Assembly (NCBI GenBank): GCA_934169725.1
Contig: CAKPOF010000001.1
Coordinates: 372,001 to 436,000, forward strand
Direction of reading: 5' to 3'
DNA length: 64,000 nucleotides
Source: an uncultured Clostridia bacterium
GTDB taxonomy: Bacteria; Bacillota; Clostridia; TANB77; CAG-508
The translations under genes and the position numbers were made by a program. Positions 36,097 through 44,769 of the stretch are shown here, piece by piece (position 1 is the first letter of the stretch; every line of letters starts with the position of its first letter). The notes beneath the pieces were generated by a model. It searched no databases and had not been told where the DNA came from. It saw only the letters and a program-made list of their open reading frames with translations.

Positions 36097-36801
36097 TTAT
36101 TTATATTTAATAGATTTTAAAGTTATATTTACTGTACCATTATTTATAGATGCGTAAATTTTAATATCATTTCCTGTAGAATTTTTAAATTTAAAATCAT
36201 AACTACCATAAGCTACAGCAGCATCTTTATCTTTACCAACATACGGAACTTTATTGCTATGAGGATGTCTTTCTACTATAGATAAATTTGGTACAGCTAA
36301 AACAGCATTGTATAAAGTACTACTCACTTGACAATTACCTCCACCATAACCTTTTTTCTTTTTTCCATTATTATCATATATATCAGCTTTTTGATATCCT
36401 TTATTACTTGTAGAAGGACCTATAGTTTTACAAAAGGAAAAAGTTTCATTATTTTTTACAATTTTATTATTTAAAGCAGAAGCAGTTATTGTCATATTTT
36501 TGGTTCTATTGGAATCATTAGAATATATTTTTGTAGAAAAGCTTGAAATATCCTCTTCTGTTGGAGAAGGTGTAATGGGATTTTGAGGTTGAGGTGTAGA
36601 TTGAGAAGGAGTTTTGGAAGCATCGTTAGTAACAGAGGAAGAATGGGGAGTGTTAGTTGATGAATTTTCAGAAGAAGTTCTATCAGCTTCATAGTTTTGC
36701 TCTTGAGGAACTGAATTGCTATTTTTTATAAATGCATAAACACCAATTATAATAAAAATTATTAAAAAACTAATAATGGCTATTCTAATTTTTTTATTCA
36801 T
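36097..36801 (-). CDS. VanW family protein
   Basis: The 234-residue protein has an N-terminal membrane anchor (IAIISFLIIFIIIGVYAF), then a Ser/Pro/Thr-rich linker to about residue 90. The VanW domain follows: NKIVKNNETFSFCKTIGPST, GYGGGNCQVSSTLYNAVL and ERHPHSNKVPYVGKDKDAA. It is a secreted or anchored domain on the outer face, common in Clostridia. The link with vancomycin resistance is historical and the biochemical role is unknown. It lies upstream of the SpoVB-like gene in the same direction. Confidence 0.9.
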   Translation of the reverse strand: MNKKIRIAIISFLIIFIIIGVYAFIKNSNSVPQEQNYEADRTSSENSSTNTPHSSSVTNDASKTPSQSTPQPQNPITPSPTEEDISSFSTKIYSNDSNRTKNMTITASALNNKIVKNNETFSFCKTIGPSTSNKGYQKADIYDNNGKKKKGYGGGNCQVSSTLYNAVLAVPNLSIVERHPHSNKVPYVGKDKDAAVAYGSYDFKFKNSTGNDIKIYASINNGTVNITLKSIKYK

Positions 36802-36845
36802 AATTTAATCACCTGTTTTTATTATAACCAAAAACTTGAAAAATA

Positions 36846-36874
36846 TTGACAAGTTGTAAAAAAATATATATAAT
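36846..36874 (+). promoter_or_regulatory. Consensus promoter of a small membrane peptide
   Basis: Perfect TTGACA and TATAAT with a 17-base spacer, divergent from the VanW gene. Confidence 0.75.
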
Positions 36875-36907
36875 AATATAGTAAAAAAATGATGAAGGAG
36901 AATGAAT

Positions 36908-37066
36908 ATGCTTGCTAAATATTGGAAAAAAATTGGAATGCTTATTTTAATAATAGCATGTGTGTTTAATGTAATGAATAAATTAGTACATAAACTTTCA
37001 TTAAATAAAGAGATATTATATTCAGCAGAATATATGTATCAACAAAATAAAACAAATAATAAATAA
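36908..37066 (+). CDS. Small membrane peptide (52 aa)
   Basis: A 52-residue frame starts at ATG 36908, seven bases after GGAG; the ATG at 36902 is too close to it. The product MLAKYWKKIGMLILIIACVF has one transmembrane helix near the N-terminus and a polar C-terminus ending NKTNNK. A perfect consensus promoter upstream makes it a credible gene. No family recognised. Confidence 0.6.
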   Translation: MLAKYWKKIGMLILIIACVFNVMNKLVHKLSLNKEILYSAEYMYQQNKTNNK

Positions 37067-37069
37067 GAC

Positions 37070-37098
37070 TTGAAAAACATAAAAAAATATGTTATGAT
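37070..37098 (+). promoter_or_regulatory. Promoter of rpmE
   Basis: TTGAAA and TATGAT with a 17-base spacer, about 47 bases before the L31 start. Confidence 0.6.
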
Positions 37099-37144
37099 AA
37101 AAAACAGTCAAGTTATTAAAAATTGAGAAAGAGGTGAACAATAA

Positions 37145-37345
37145 ATGAAAGAAGGAATACATCCAAATTATAATCAAACAACAATCACATGTGCATGTGG
37201 TAATGTTTTAGAAGTTGGATCTACAAAAAAAGATATTAAAGTAGATATATGCTCTAAATGTCACCCATTCTGGACAGGAAACTTAAGACAAGAAACAGCT
37301 GGTGGTAGAGCTGACAGATTCAAGAAAAAATATGGACTTGCTTAA
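37145..37345 (+). CDS. rpmE: 50S ribosomal protein L31, zinc-binding form
   Basis: A 66-residue protein opening MKEGIHPNYNQTTITCACGN. Cysteines in CACGN and ICSKCHPFWTG give the C+ (zinc-binding) type of L31. It ends GGRADRFKKKYG as usual. AGAGGTG precedes the ATG. Stand-alone, with its own promoter and terminator. Confidence 0.95.
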   Translation: MKEGIHPNYNQTTITCACGNVLEVGSTKKDIKVDICSKCHPFWTGNLRQETAGGRADRFKKKYGLA

Positions 37346-37379
37346 TTTTTATAAGCAAATAATAATATTGAAATTAAAA

Positions 37380-37411
37380 AAGAAAAAATCAAATATATTG
37401 GTTTTTTCTTT
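37380..37411 (+). terminator. Terminator after rpmE
   Basis: AAGAAAAAATC pairs with GGTTTTTTCTT, giving a T-rich end; the stop of the convergent gene follows. Confidence 0.6.
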
Positions 37412-37422
37412 TCTTATTTGTT

Positions 37423-38097
37423 CTATTCATTAAATAACAATTTAGATATTTCTTCAGAAGTCAAGAGTTTAGAAATTTTGAGACGTGTACTTTTTCCAGA
37501 TAAAGGAGATGTTATAACACCTTTATTATTTAAAAGCACTAAATAGTTAAAAGTATTAATAGACAATTCTACTTTTCCATTATTATTTGAATCATACCCA
37601 TAACCGATTTCTACAAATTTATTAGTTGGGTCTATAATATATAATCTTACAAAAGGTCTAAATGAACCATGTGGATCTAAAATTTCAAAAGTTGTTAAAT
37701 AAACTTGTTCAAAAGTGATACCTTCTAATTCAAAAGATTTTATATATTTTATATCAATTAAATTTAATATTCTTGCCTCATCAGAAAGATAAGTATATTC
37801 ATTTAAATCTTTTATTGGATGGATTTCTTTAGTGTGCAAAAAATATGGGTTAATTGTATTACCATATATTGCATCTACAAAGGATTTCATATCTAAAAAT
37901 CCCCATAATCTTAGCAAATTATCATCTATTTTATGTTTTACGTTTTTTTCTTCGAGACTATTTATATTTAAATATTGTAAATCATTTAATGAAATGCTTC
38001 TATGATTACTTTTTGCTTGTCTATATATATTGGCAACATTAGAATAACCTTTTCTCTTTGTAAACTTGCTTTTTTGTAATGAATCAAAATCGTTCAT
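37423..38097 (-). CDS. Protein of unknown function (224 aa)
   Basis: A soluble 224-residue protein beginning MNDFDSLQKSKFTKRKGYSN, with AGAGGAGG about a dozen bases before the ATG. The N-terminal 60 residues are basic and helical. The centre (ILDPHGSFRPFVRLYIID, FVEIGYGYDSNNNGKVEL) looks like a beta-rich domain, and the C-terminus (ISKLLTSEEISKLLF) is helical. No catalytic motif stands out and no family is recognised. Monocistronic on the reverse strand. Confidence 0.65.
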   Translation of the reverse strand: MNDFDSLQKSKFTKRKGYSNVANIYRQAKSNHRSISLNDLQYLNINSLEEKNVKHKIDDNLLRLWGFLDMKSFVDAIYGNTINPYFLHTKEIHPIKDLNEYTYLSDEARILNLIDIKYIKSFELEGITFEQVYLTTFEILDPHGSFRPFVRLYIIDPTNKFVEIGYGYDSNNNGKVELSINTFNYLVLLNNKGVITSPLSGKSTRLKISKLLTSEEISKLLFNE

Positions 38098-38144
38098 ATA
38101 AATAAAAAACCTCCTCTTATGTAATAAGTTTATAAATCTATTAT

Positions 38145-38349
38145 GTTATAATTTACAGGTTGTGATTTTTGAATTTGATAATATATTGTTTTGAAATACC
38201 GCGTAAGCGACCAAACGAGCAAATGCGAGTGCGAATTGGAGCAAACTACATACTAATAATTTTAATATGTGGTTTGCGACACCAAGGTATGAAAAACAAT
38301 ATATTATCAAATTTTCATAAGTCAAATATTTAGGACTATAAATTATAAC
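38145..38349 (+). mobile_element. MITE-like repeat, copy E, with near-perfect target duplication
   Basis: A forward copy of about 205 bp with ends GTTATAATTTACAGGT and GGACTATAAATTATAAC and the core CCGCGTAAGCGACCAAACGA. It is flanked by TCTATTAT on the left and TATATTAT on the right, a 7 of 8 match that fits an 8-bp target duplication. Confidence 0.85.
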
Positions 38350-38439
38350 TATATTATAACATTAAAAATGATTTTAACAAGATTTTCTTGCAAAAATCAT
38401 GAAAATATAATAAAATATGCAATTGATGGAGGTATTAAA

Positions 38440-39858
38440 GTGGATACGATAAATGAAGTAAAAAAACAACAAGAATATATAGAAAAAGTAAAAAAAATAA
38501 ATGAAGGAAAATTATTGAAATATAATATTTTAACAATGGGATGTCAATTAAATGAAAATGATTCAGAAAAAATTTGTGGAATGTTAGAAGAAATGGGATA
38601 TACAAAAACAGATGATTTTCATGATGCAGATTTAAATTTATTTAATACATGTTGTGTGAGAGAAAATGCTGAGGATAAATTGTTTGGAAAACTTGGAGAA
38701 CTTAAAAAATTAAAAGAAGAAAAAGGAATAATAATAGCAATTGGTGGATGCATGATGCAAGAAAAGCATATAACAGATAAAATAAAAGAATCATATCCAT
38801 TTGTTGATATATTATTTGGAACACATACATTATATAGATTTCCAGAAGATTTATATAAAGCTATTTGTGAGAAAAAGAAACAAGAAGATATACTAGATGT
38901 AGATGGAGAGATATATGAAGGATTACCAATAAAAAGAGATAGTAAAATTAAAGCATCAGTAACTATTATGAACGGATGTAATAATTTTTGTACATATTGT
39001 ATTGTTCCATATGTTAGAGGAAGAGAAAGAAGTAGACAACCAAAAGAAATAATAAATGAAGTAAAAACTTTAGCTAAACAAGGTTATAAGGAAATTACTT
39101 TATTAGGTCAAAATGTAAATTCATATTTAAGAGTGGAGAGAGAAAAAGGAAAGAATTTTGAAGAATTTGAAGGAGTAAATTCATTTGCAACATTATTAAG
39201 AGCAATTAATAAAATAGATGGAATTGAAAGAATTAGATTTGTATCTCCACATCCAAAAGATTTTACTGATGATGTAATAGAAGCGATTGCAGAGTGTGAT
39301 AAAGTTTGTAAATTAGTTCATTTGCCACTACAGTCAGGAAATAGCAAAGTGTTAAAAGAAATGAATAGAAAATATACTAAAGAACAATATTTAATTTTAG
39401 TAGAAAAGATGAAAAATAAAATACCAAATTTAACATTATCTACAGATATTATTGTTGGTTTTCCAGGAGAAACTGACGAAGAGTTTGAAGATACTTTAGA
39501 TGTGATAGAAAAGGTTAATTTTGAACAAGTATATATGTTTATTTATTCTAGAAGAGTCGGTACTCCAGGAGATAGAATGGAAAATCAAATTTCAGAAGAA
39601 GTAAAACATATAAGATTTGATAAATTGAAAAAATTAGTTGAAAGCCAGATAGAAAATAATAATAAAAAATATCTTGGAACAATTCAGAAAGTATTAGTAG
39701 AAGGAACAAGTAAGAATAATGAAAAAATGTTAACAGGAAGAACTGATAGTAATAAGGTTGTTATTTTTGATGGTAGTAAAGATTTAATAAATAAAGTTAT
39801 AAATATAAAAATTGTATCTGAACATATGTGGTATTTAAAAGGAGAATATGAAAAATAA
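38440..39858 (+). CDS. miaB: tRNA-2-methylthio-N6-dimethylallyladenosine synthase MiaB
   Basis: I place the start at GTG 38440 because GGAGG is seven bases upstream; the frame is open from ATG 38368 without a binding site. The 472-residue protein has the UPF0004 domain with cysteines in TMGCQLNENDSE, FNTCCVREN and IGGCMMQE. The radical SAM core has NGCNNFCTYCIVPYVRGRER, and a C-terminal TRAM domain ends in HMWYLKGE. It adds a methylthio group to i6A37 of tRNAs. mutS follows, the common Clostridial pairing. Confidence 0.95.
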   Translation: MDTINEVKKQQEYIEKVKKINEGKLLKYNILTMGCQLNENDSEKICGMLEEMGYTKTDDFHDADLNLFNTCCVRENAEDKLFGKLGELKKLKEEKGIIIAIGGCMMQEKHITDKIKESYPFVDILFGTHTLYRFPEDLYKAICEKKKQEDILDVDGEIYEGLPIKRDSKIKASVTIMNGCNNFCTYCIVPYVRGRERSRQPKEIINEVKTLAKQGYKEITLLGQNVNSYLRVEREKGKNFEEFEGVNSFATLLRAINKIDGIERIRFVSPHPKDFTDDVIEAIAECDKVCKLVHLPLQSGNSKVLKEMNRKYTKEQYLILVEKMKNKIPNLTLSTDIIVGFPGETDEEFEDTLDVIEKVNFEQVYMFIYSRRVGTPGDRMENQISEEVKHIRFDKLKKLVESQIENNNKKYLGTIQKVLVEGTSKNNEKMLTGRTDSNKVVIFDGSKDLINKVINIKIVSEHMWYLKGEYEK

Positions 39859-39885
39859 AACGAATAAGTAAAAGGAGAAAAAGAA

Positions 39886-42507
39886 ATGGCAGAAGATAAA
39901 AAATTTTCACCTATGATGCAAAGATATTTAGAAACGAAAGAACAATATAAAGATTGTATATTATTTTATAGATTGGGCGATTTTTATGAAATGTTTTTTG
40001 ATGATGCTATAACAGCTGCTAGAGAATTAGAAATAACATTAACAGGAAAAGATTGTGGGCAAGAGGAAAGAGCACCAATGGCAGGAGTTCCACACCATGC
40101 AGCTGAAATATATATTTCTAAATTAATTGCTAAAGGATATAAAGTAGCAATATGTGAGCAATTAGAAAATCCTAAGACAGCAAAAGGAATAGTAAAAAGA
40201 GGAGTAATAAGAGTTGTTACACCTGGTACAATTGTTGAAAGTAATATGTTAGAAGAAAGAAAAAATAATTACATTATGGCTATTTATAAATCTGGAATTT
40301 ATTTTGGAATAAGTGTTTGTGATATTTCAACAGGGGAATTTTATGCAGCAGAAATAAAAGATAGTAATAATTTCCCAGAATTACTTGATGAAATAGCTAG
40401 ATATTCACCATCAGAATTAGTAATAAATTCTAACATTGCAGATTGTACAGAAGAAATGAAAAAAATAAAAGAAAGATTTAATTGCTATATTACAAGATTT
40501 CAAGATAAATTTTTTGATACAAAGTCAGATATAATAAAATTAAGATTTAATTTACTAGATACAAATCAAAAACAAATTGAAAATATAGAAGATAAGAAAT
40601 TTGTAGTAGCTAGTATAAATGCATTAGTGGAATATATAGAACAGACACAAATGACTAATTTAGATCATATTAATAAAATTGTAATATATAAAATATCTAA
40701 ATATATGTCTTTAGATATAAATGCAAGAAGAAATTTAGAAATTACAGAAAAAATGAGAGATAAATCTAAAAAAGGTACTTTGCTATGGGTGTTGGATAAA
40801 ACATCTACTTCAATGGGAAGTAGACATTTAAGAAGATGGCTTAGTGATCCACTAATAGATACTTTAGAAATTAATAGAAGATTAAATAGTGTTAGAGAAC
40901 TAAAAGAAGAGGTTATGCTAAGAGGAGATGTTATTGAGAATTTAAAAAAGGTATATGATATTGAAAGATTAGCAGGAAAAATGGCATATGGTAATGCTAA
41001 TGCACGTGATATGATTACATTAAAGAATTCTCTAGCTAGATTACCAGATGTAAAAAATGTTCTAAAAAATTGCAAATCTGAAATGCTAAAAAACTTGTAT
41101 GAAAATTTAGATGAATTACAAGATATATATGAATTGATAGAGAAATCAATAGTAAATGATCCACCAATGAGTGTAAAAGATGGTGGGATTATAAAATTAG
41201 GTTATGATGAAGAAATAGATAAATTAAAAACAGCTACAACAGAAGGAAAAAATTGGATAATTCAACTAGAAGCTGATGAAAAAGAAAAAACAGGTATAAA
41301 AAACTTAAAAATAGGATTTAATAAAGTATTTGGGTATTTTATAGAAGTAACTAAATCAAATTTAGATCAAGTACCAGAAAGATATATAAGAAAACAAACA
41401 TTAACAAATGCTGAAAGATATATAACAGAAGAATTAAAAAATTTAGAAAATCAAATTTTAGGGGCAGAGGAAAAAGTAGTAATATTAGAATATAATTTAT
41501 TTACTAAAATAAGAGAAGAAATATCTAAAAATATTATTAGATTACAAAAAACTGCAACTATTGTAGCTACTTTAGATGTATTAACATCTTTTGCTCAAGT
41601 AGCTGAAGATATGAATTATTGTATGCCAAAAGTAGATGATTCAGGAATAATTGATATAAAGTCTGGAAGACATCCGGTAATAGAAAAAATATTAGGTGCG
41701 GGTGAGTTTGTTGAAAATGATACATATTTAGATAAAAATCAAAATAGATTATCTATAATTACAGGACCTAATATGGCAGGAAAATCAACATATATGAGAC
41801 AAGTAGCATTAATTACATTAATGGCACAGGTTGGAAGTTTTGTTCCAGCAGAAGAGGCAAATATAGGAGTAGTGGATAAAATTTTTACAAGAGTTGGAGC
41901 ATCAGATGACTTAAGTATGGGACAAAGTACATTTATGGTAGAAATGATGGAAGTGGCAACAATTTTAAAAGAAGCAACAGAAAACAGTTTAGTTATTCTA
42001 GATGAAATTGGAAGAGGAACTTCTACATATGATGGATTGTCTATTGCATGGGCTGTTGCAGAATATATAGCTAACAAAGAAAAATGTGGTGCAAAGACTT
42101 TATTTGCAACACATTATCATGAATTAACAGAACTAGAAGAAAAAATAGAAGGTGTAAAAAATTATTCTATAGCAGTAAAAGAAAAAGGTGAAGATATAAT
42201 CTTTTTAAGAAAAATTATAAGTGGTGGAACAGATGAAAGCTATGGTATACATGTTGCTAGATTAGCTGGTGTTCCAAAATTAGTTACAGAAGAGGCAAAT
42301 AAAATATTAAAATCATTAGAAAGAAAAAATATACTAAATGGAAAAAAAGAAGAGAAAAAAGATGCCAAACAAGTAGAAGGACAATTTGATATGTATAATT
42401 ACAAGTTAGCAGAAATAGCTCATGAAATAGATAAAGTAAATTTAAATGAATTAACACCAATTGATGCTTTAAATACTTTAGTAAAAATAAAAGAAAAGAT
42501 GAAATAA
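39886..42507 (+). CDS. mutS: DNA mismatch repair protein MutS
   Basis: The 873-residue MutS has the mismatch-binding domain with LFYRLGDFYEMFFDDA (the conserved F-x-E) near residue 28, connector and lever domains, and the ATPase with TGPNMAGKSTYMRQVALI, then LVILDEIGRGTSTYDGLS and ATHYHEL. The C-terminus ends NELTPIDALNTLVKIKEK, typical of MutS1. It recognises mismatches after replication. No mutL gene follows here; the next gene encodes a deaminase. Confidence 0.97.
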   Translation: MAEDKKFSPMMQRYLETKEQYKDCILFYRLGDFYEMFFDDAITAARELEITLTGKDCGQEERAPMAGVPHHAAEIYISKLIAKGYKVAICEQLENPKTAKGIVKRGVIRVVTPGTIVESNMLEERKNNYIMAIYKSGIYFGISVCDISTGEFYAAEIKDSNNFPELLDEIARYSPSELVINSNIADCTEEMKKIKERFNCYITRFQDKFFDTKSDIIKLRFNLLDTNQKQIENIEDKKFVVASINALVEYIEQTQMTNLDHINKIVIYKISKYMSLDINARRNLEITEKMRDKSKKGTLLWVLDKTSTSMGSRHLRRWLSDPLIDTLEINRRLNSVRELKEEVMLRGDVIENLKKVYDIERLAGKMAYGNANARDMITLKNSLARLPDVKNVLKNCKSEMLKNLYENLDELQDIYELIEKSIVNDPPMSVKDGGIIKLGYDEEIDKLKTATTEGKNWIIQLEADEKEKTGIKNLKIGFNKVFGYFIEVTKSNLDQVPERYIRKQTLTNAERYITEELKNLENQILGAEEKVVILEYNLFTKIREEISKNIIRLQKTATIVATLDVLTSFAQVAEDMNYCMPKVDDSGIIDIKSGRHPVIEKILGAGEFVENDTYLDKNQNRLSIITGPNMAGKSTYMRQVALITLMAQVGSFVPAEEANIGVVDKIFTRVGASDDLSMGQSTFMVEMMEVATILKEATENSLVILDEIGRGTSTYDGLSIAWAVAEYIANKEKCGAKTLFATHYHELTELEEKIEGVKNYSIAVKEKGEDIIFLRKIISGGTDESYGIHVARLAGVPKLVTEEANKILKSLERKNILNGKKEEKKDAKQVEGQFDMYNYKLAEIAHEIDKVNLNELTPIDALNTLVKIKEKMK

Positions 42508-42532
42508 AAAGTTACAAGTAGGGGGACAAAAA

Positions 42533-42994
42533 ATGAATGATTTTATGAAATGTGCGAAGGAAAATGCAGATAAAGGAATAGCTAATAAAGAAGGTGGACC
42601 ATTTGGAGCTGTTATAGTAGATAAAGATGGGAATATAGTTGCAAATGGAAATAATCAAGTCTTAAAAGAAAAAGATCCAACAGCTCATGCAGAGATAGTT
42701 GCAATTAGAAATGCGTGTAAAATATTAGGTACATATGATTTATCTGAATATATATTATATACATCTTGCGAACCATGCCCAATGTGTTTATCAGCAATCA
42801 TTTGGGCAAATATAAAGAAAGTATATTATGGATGTACCAAAAAAGATGCAGGAGAAATTGGATTTAGAGATGATATGATATATGATTATTTAAAAGGAAA
42901 TAATAAAGAACTTATTAGTCTAAATGAAATGGATAGAGAGGAATGTTTACAAACATTTGCACAATATAAGAAAAATAATGGAATTATTTATTAA
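42533..42994 (+). CDS. guaD: Guanine deaminase (cytidine deaminase fold)
   Basis: The 153-residue protein has the zinc signature PTAHAEIVAIRNACK (HAE, catalytic Glu) and SCEPCPMCLSAIIWAN (PCxxC). The N-terminal GGPFGAVIVDKDGNIVANG and overall length match B. subtilis GuaD rather than the tRNA deaminase TadA, which has a different C-terminus. It converts guanine to xanthine for purine salvage. TadA-like activity cannot be fully excluded. It is 25 bases after mutS, probably read from the same transcript. Confidence 0.85.
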   Translation: MNDFMKCAKENADKGIANKEGGPFGAVIVDKDGNIVANGNNQVLKEKDPTAHAEIVAIRNACKILGTYDLSEYILYTSCEPCPMCLSAIIWANIKKVYYGCTKKDAGEIGFRDDMIYDYLKGNNKELISLNEMDREECLQTFAQYKKNNGIIY

Positions 42995-43011
42995 TAATAG
43001 ATATATTAACA

Positions 43012-43056
43012 ATAAAAATAAGTAAAAGATGTATGAAAATTTTTGCTTGTTTTTAT
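43012..43056 (+). terminator. Terminator after guaD
   Basis: ATAAAAATAAGTAAAA pairs with TTTTGCTTGTTTTTAT through G-T wobbles, ending the miaB-mutS-guaD unit. Confidence 0.6.
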
Positions 43057-43172
43057 GTAAATAATATGTTATTATATAGTATATAAGGATAACTTATATA
43101 GTATAGATAAAGGAGGAAATTTTTTTAGTAATCTAGTAACAAGTCAAAGATCAAAACTAAGGAGAAGAAAAA

Positions 43173-43472
43173 ATGGAAATGAACTTAAAAAACGCTAAAG
43201 TAAACCCAGAACAGATTTATATTTTTGTAAAAACTAACAAGGATTTTAAATGTATTTTTGTACCCAAAAACATTAATGAACTGGGATTAATGAAGAAACT
43301 CAGAGAAATGGGAGCATTTCCTATGGATTTCGAAAATGATTATACTAATCAGGTATTTTTAGAATTTCGAAACGGTAAAAGGCAGTTTATTGATCCAGAA
43401 GATAGTAAAATAAAACTTAAAAATGGATCTGTAATTTTAGTTGAAACTACCAAAAAATCAGAAAATTACTAA
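43173..43472 (+). CDS. Protein of unknown function (99 aa)
   Basis: A 99-residue soluble protein starting MEMNLKNAKVNPEQIYIFVK, with AAGGAG upstream. It reads as a compact alpha/beta domain (FKCIFVPKNINELGLMKKLR, VFLEFRNGKRQFIDPED, GSVILVETTKK). A leader of some 90 nt includes another AAAGGAGG about 60 bases upstream. A good terminator follows. No family recognised; its base composition is less AT-rich than the neighbours. Confidence 0.65.
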   Translation: MEMNLKNAKVNPEQIYIFVKTNKDFKCIFVPKNINELGLMKKLREMGAFPMDFENDYTNQVFLEFRNGKRQFIDPEDSKIKLKNGSVILVETTKKSENY

Positions 43473-43490
43473 AAAAGTAATCGTCCAAAA

Positions 43491-43522
43491 GGAGAATTCT
43501 ACTATAGAGTTCTTCTTTTTTT
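43491..43522 (+). terminator. Terminator after the 99-residue gene
   Basis: GGAGAATTCT pairs with AGAGTTCTTC (two wobbles) around ACTAT, followed by seven T residues. Confidence 0.75.
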
Positions 43523-43550
43523 GCTTTACTATCATATAAACGCAACATAA

Positions 43551-43579
43551 TTGCAATATTTAATATTATAGATTATAAT
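43551..43579 (+). promoter_or_regulatory. Promoter of the threonylcarbamoyl-AMP synthase gene
   Basis: TTGCAA and TATAAT with a 17-base spacer, 24 bases before the chosen ATG. Confidence 0.55.
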
Positions 43580-43603
43580 ATGTTAAGAAAAGAGGATTTT
43601 AAT

Positions 43604-44212
43604 ATGATAAAAAGATATAAACAAGACGAAATAGATAAATTGGTTCAAATTTTAAAAGAAGATGGAGTAATTAGTGTTCCAACAGATACAGTTTTTGGGG
43701 TTTGTGCTAGAATAGATTCACAAATAGCTCGTGATAAGTTAATAAAAGTAAAAAATCGTCCTACAAATAAAGCTTTTCCTATTATGTGTGCAAACGAAGA
43801 ACAAATAAAAAGTATAGCAGTTATAAATGAAAGAGAAGAAAAAATAATAAGGGAATTTATGCCAGGACCTATTACTTTAGTTTTAAATAAAAATAGTAAA
43901 TTACCTCAATATGTAACAAATGGAAAAGAAACAGTTGCTGTTAGAATGGCAACATCAAAAGCAATAGAAAAACTAATTTTAAAATTAGAAAGTCCAATAT
44001 TTATGACAAGTGCTAATCAAAGTGGAGAAAAAGAATGTACTAATTTAGATGAAATAGAAAGAAAATGTCCACTTTTAGATGGAATGATGGAAGGAAATGT
44101 TATTTTTTCTAAAGGAAGCACAATTGTAGATTGTAGTTCAGATGAAATAAAGATATTAAGAGAGGGACCGATATCAATGGAACAAATAAAAAGAATATTC
44201 ATAATGAAATAA
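43604..44212 (+). CDS. L-threonylcarbamoyladenylate synthase (TsaC/Sua5/YrdC family)
   Basis: The 202-residue YrdC domain shows GVISVPTDTVFGVCARIDS near residue 22, VKNRPTNKAFPIMCAN (the nucleotide-binding K-R-x-x-x-x-P segment), MPGPITLVLNKN and MTSANQSGE, ending STIVDCSSDEIKILREG. It makes threonylcarbamoyl-AMP from threonine, bicarbonate and ATP for t6A37 of tRNA. The start ATG 43604 follows AAGAGGATTTT; an upstream in-frame ATG overlaps the promoter. It lacks the extra Sua5 domain, so it is of the short TsaC type. A YciO-like role is a lesser possibility. Confidence 0.88.
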   Translation: MIKRYKQDEIDKLVQILKEDGVISVPTDTVFGVCARIDSQIARDKLIKVKNRPTNKAFPIMCANEEQIKSIAVINEREEKIIREFMPGPITLVLNKNSKLPQYVTNGKETVAVRMATSKAIEKLILKLESPIFMTSANQSGEKECTNLDEIERKCPLLDGMMEGNVIFSKGSTIVDCSSDEIKILREGPISMEQIKRIFIMK

Positions 44213-44262
44213 ATGTTATAAATGACAAATACTAATATTTTTTTAGAAAGGAAAATTTATAT

Positions 44263-44688
44263 ATGGATAAATTTAAAGAAATTAGACCTATAGTTCTTGG
44301 AATAGCTAGGAAAGATAATAAGATATTAGTTGGCAAGGGATATGATAAATCAAAAAAACAAGTGTTTTACAGGTGCCTAGGAGGAGGAATAGAATTTTTA
44401 GAAAAAAGCGAAGATGCCTTGATAAGAGAATTTAAAGAAGAACTTGGAATAGATATAAAAATAGAAAATTTTTTAGGGATTTGTGAAAATATATTTAAAT
44501 ATAAAGGTAAAAATGCACATGAATTGGTATTATTTTATAATGTTTATATTGATAGTAAAGATTATAAAGAAAAATACAAGGTAATAGATGATAATATAGA
44601 AACAGAAGCAATGTGGATAGATATTAAGAGATTTAAAGATGAGGAACTGGTTTTATATCCAGAACAGATTTTTAAATATCTAGATTAA
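44263..44688 (+). CDS. Nudix hydrolase (141 aa)
   Basis: This 141-residue protein has a perfect Nudix box, G-x5-E-x7-REFKEELGI, within GGGIEFLEKSEDALIREF. The N-terminal IRPIVLGIARKDNKILVGKG and the later VIDDNIETEAMWIDIKRF are typical of the mutT-like group. The substrate is unknown. GAAAGGAAA precedes the ATG. It follows the threonylcarbamoyl-AMP synthase gene by 50 bases and is likely co-transcribed. Confidence 0.9.
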   Translation: MDKFKEIRPIVLGIARKDNKILVGKGYDKSKKQVFYRCLGGGIEFLEKSEDALIREFKEELGIDIKIENFLGICENIFKYKGKNAHELVLFYNVYIDSKDYKEKYKVIDDNIETEAMWIDIKRFKDEELVLYPEQIFKYLD

Positions 44689-44769
44689 AATATATTTTTA
44701 TATAGAAACAATAAGCAATATAACAATAACAATAATAATAGTAATAAAATAATAATTTAGGAGTATTCA

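Noticed and set aside
42533..42994. tRNA adenosine deaminase TadA
   Set aside because: Length, GGPFGAVIVDKDG and the C-terminus fit guanine deaminase better; kept only as a minor alternative.
44705..44757. AATAAT-type simple repeat before the 314-residue gene
   Set aside because: Ordinary low-complexity AT-rich spacer with no sign of function.
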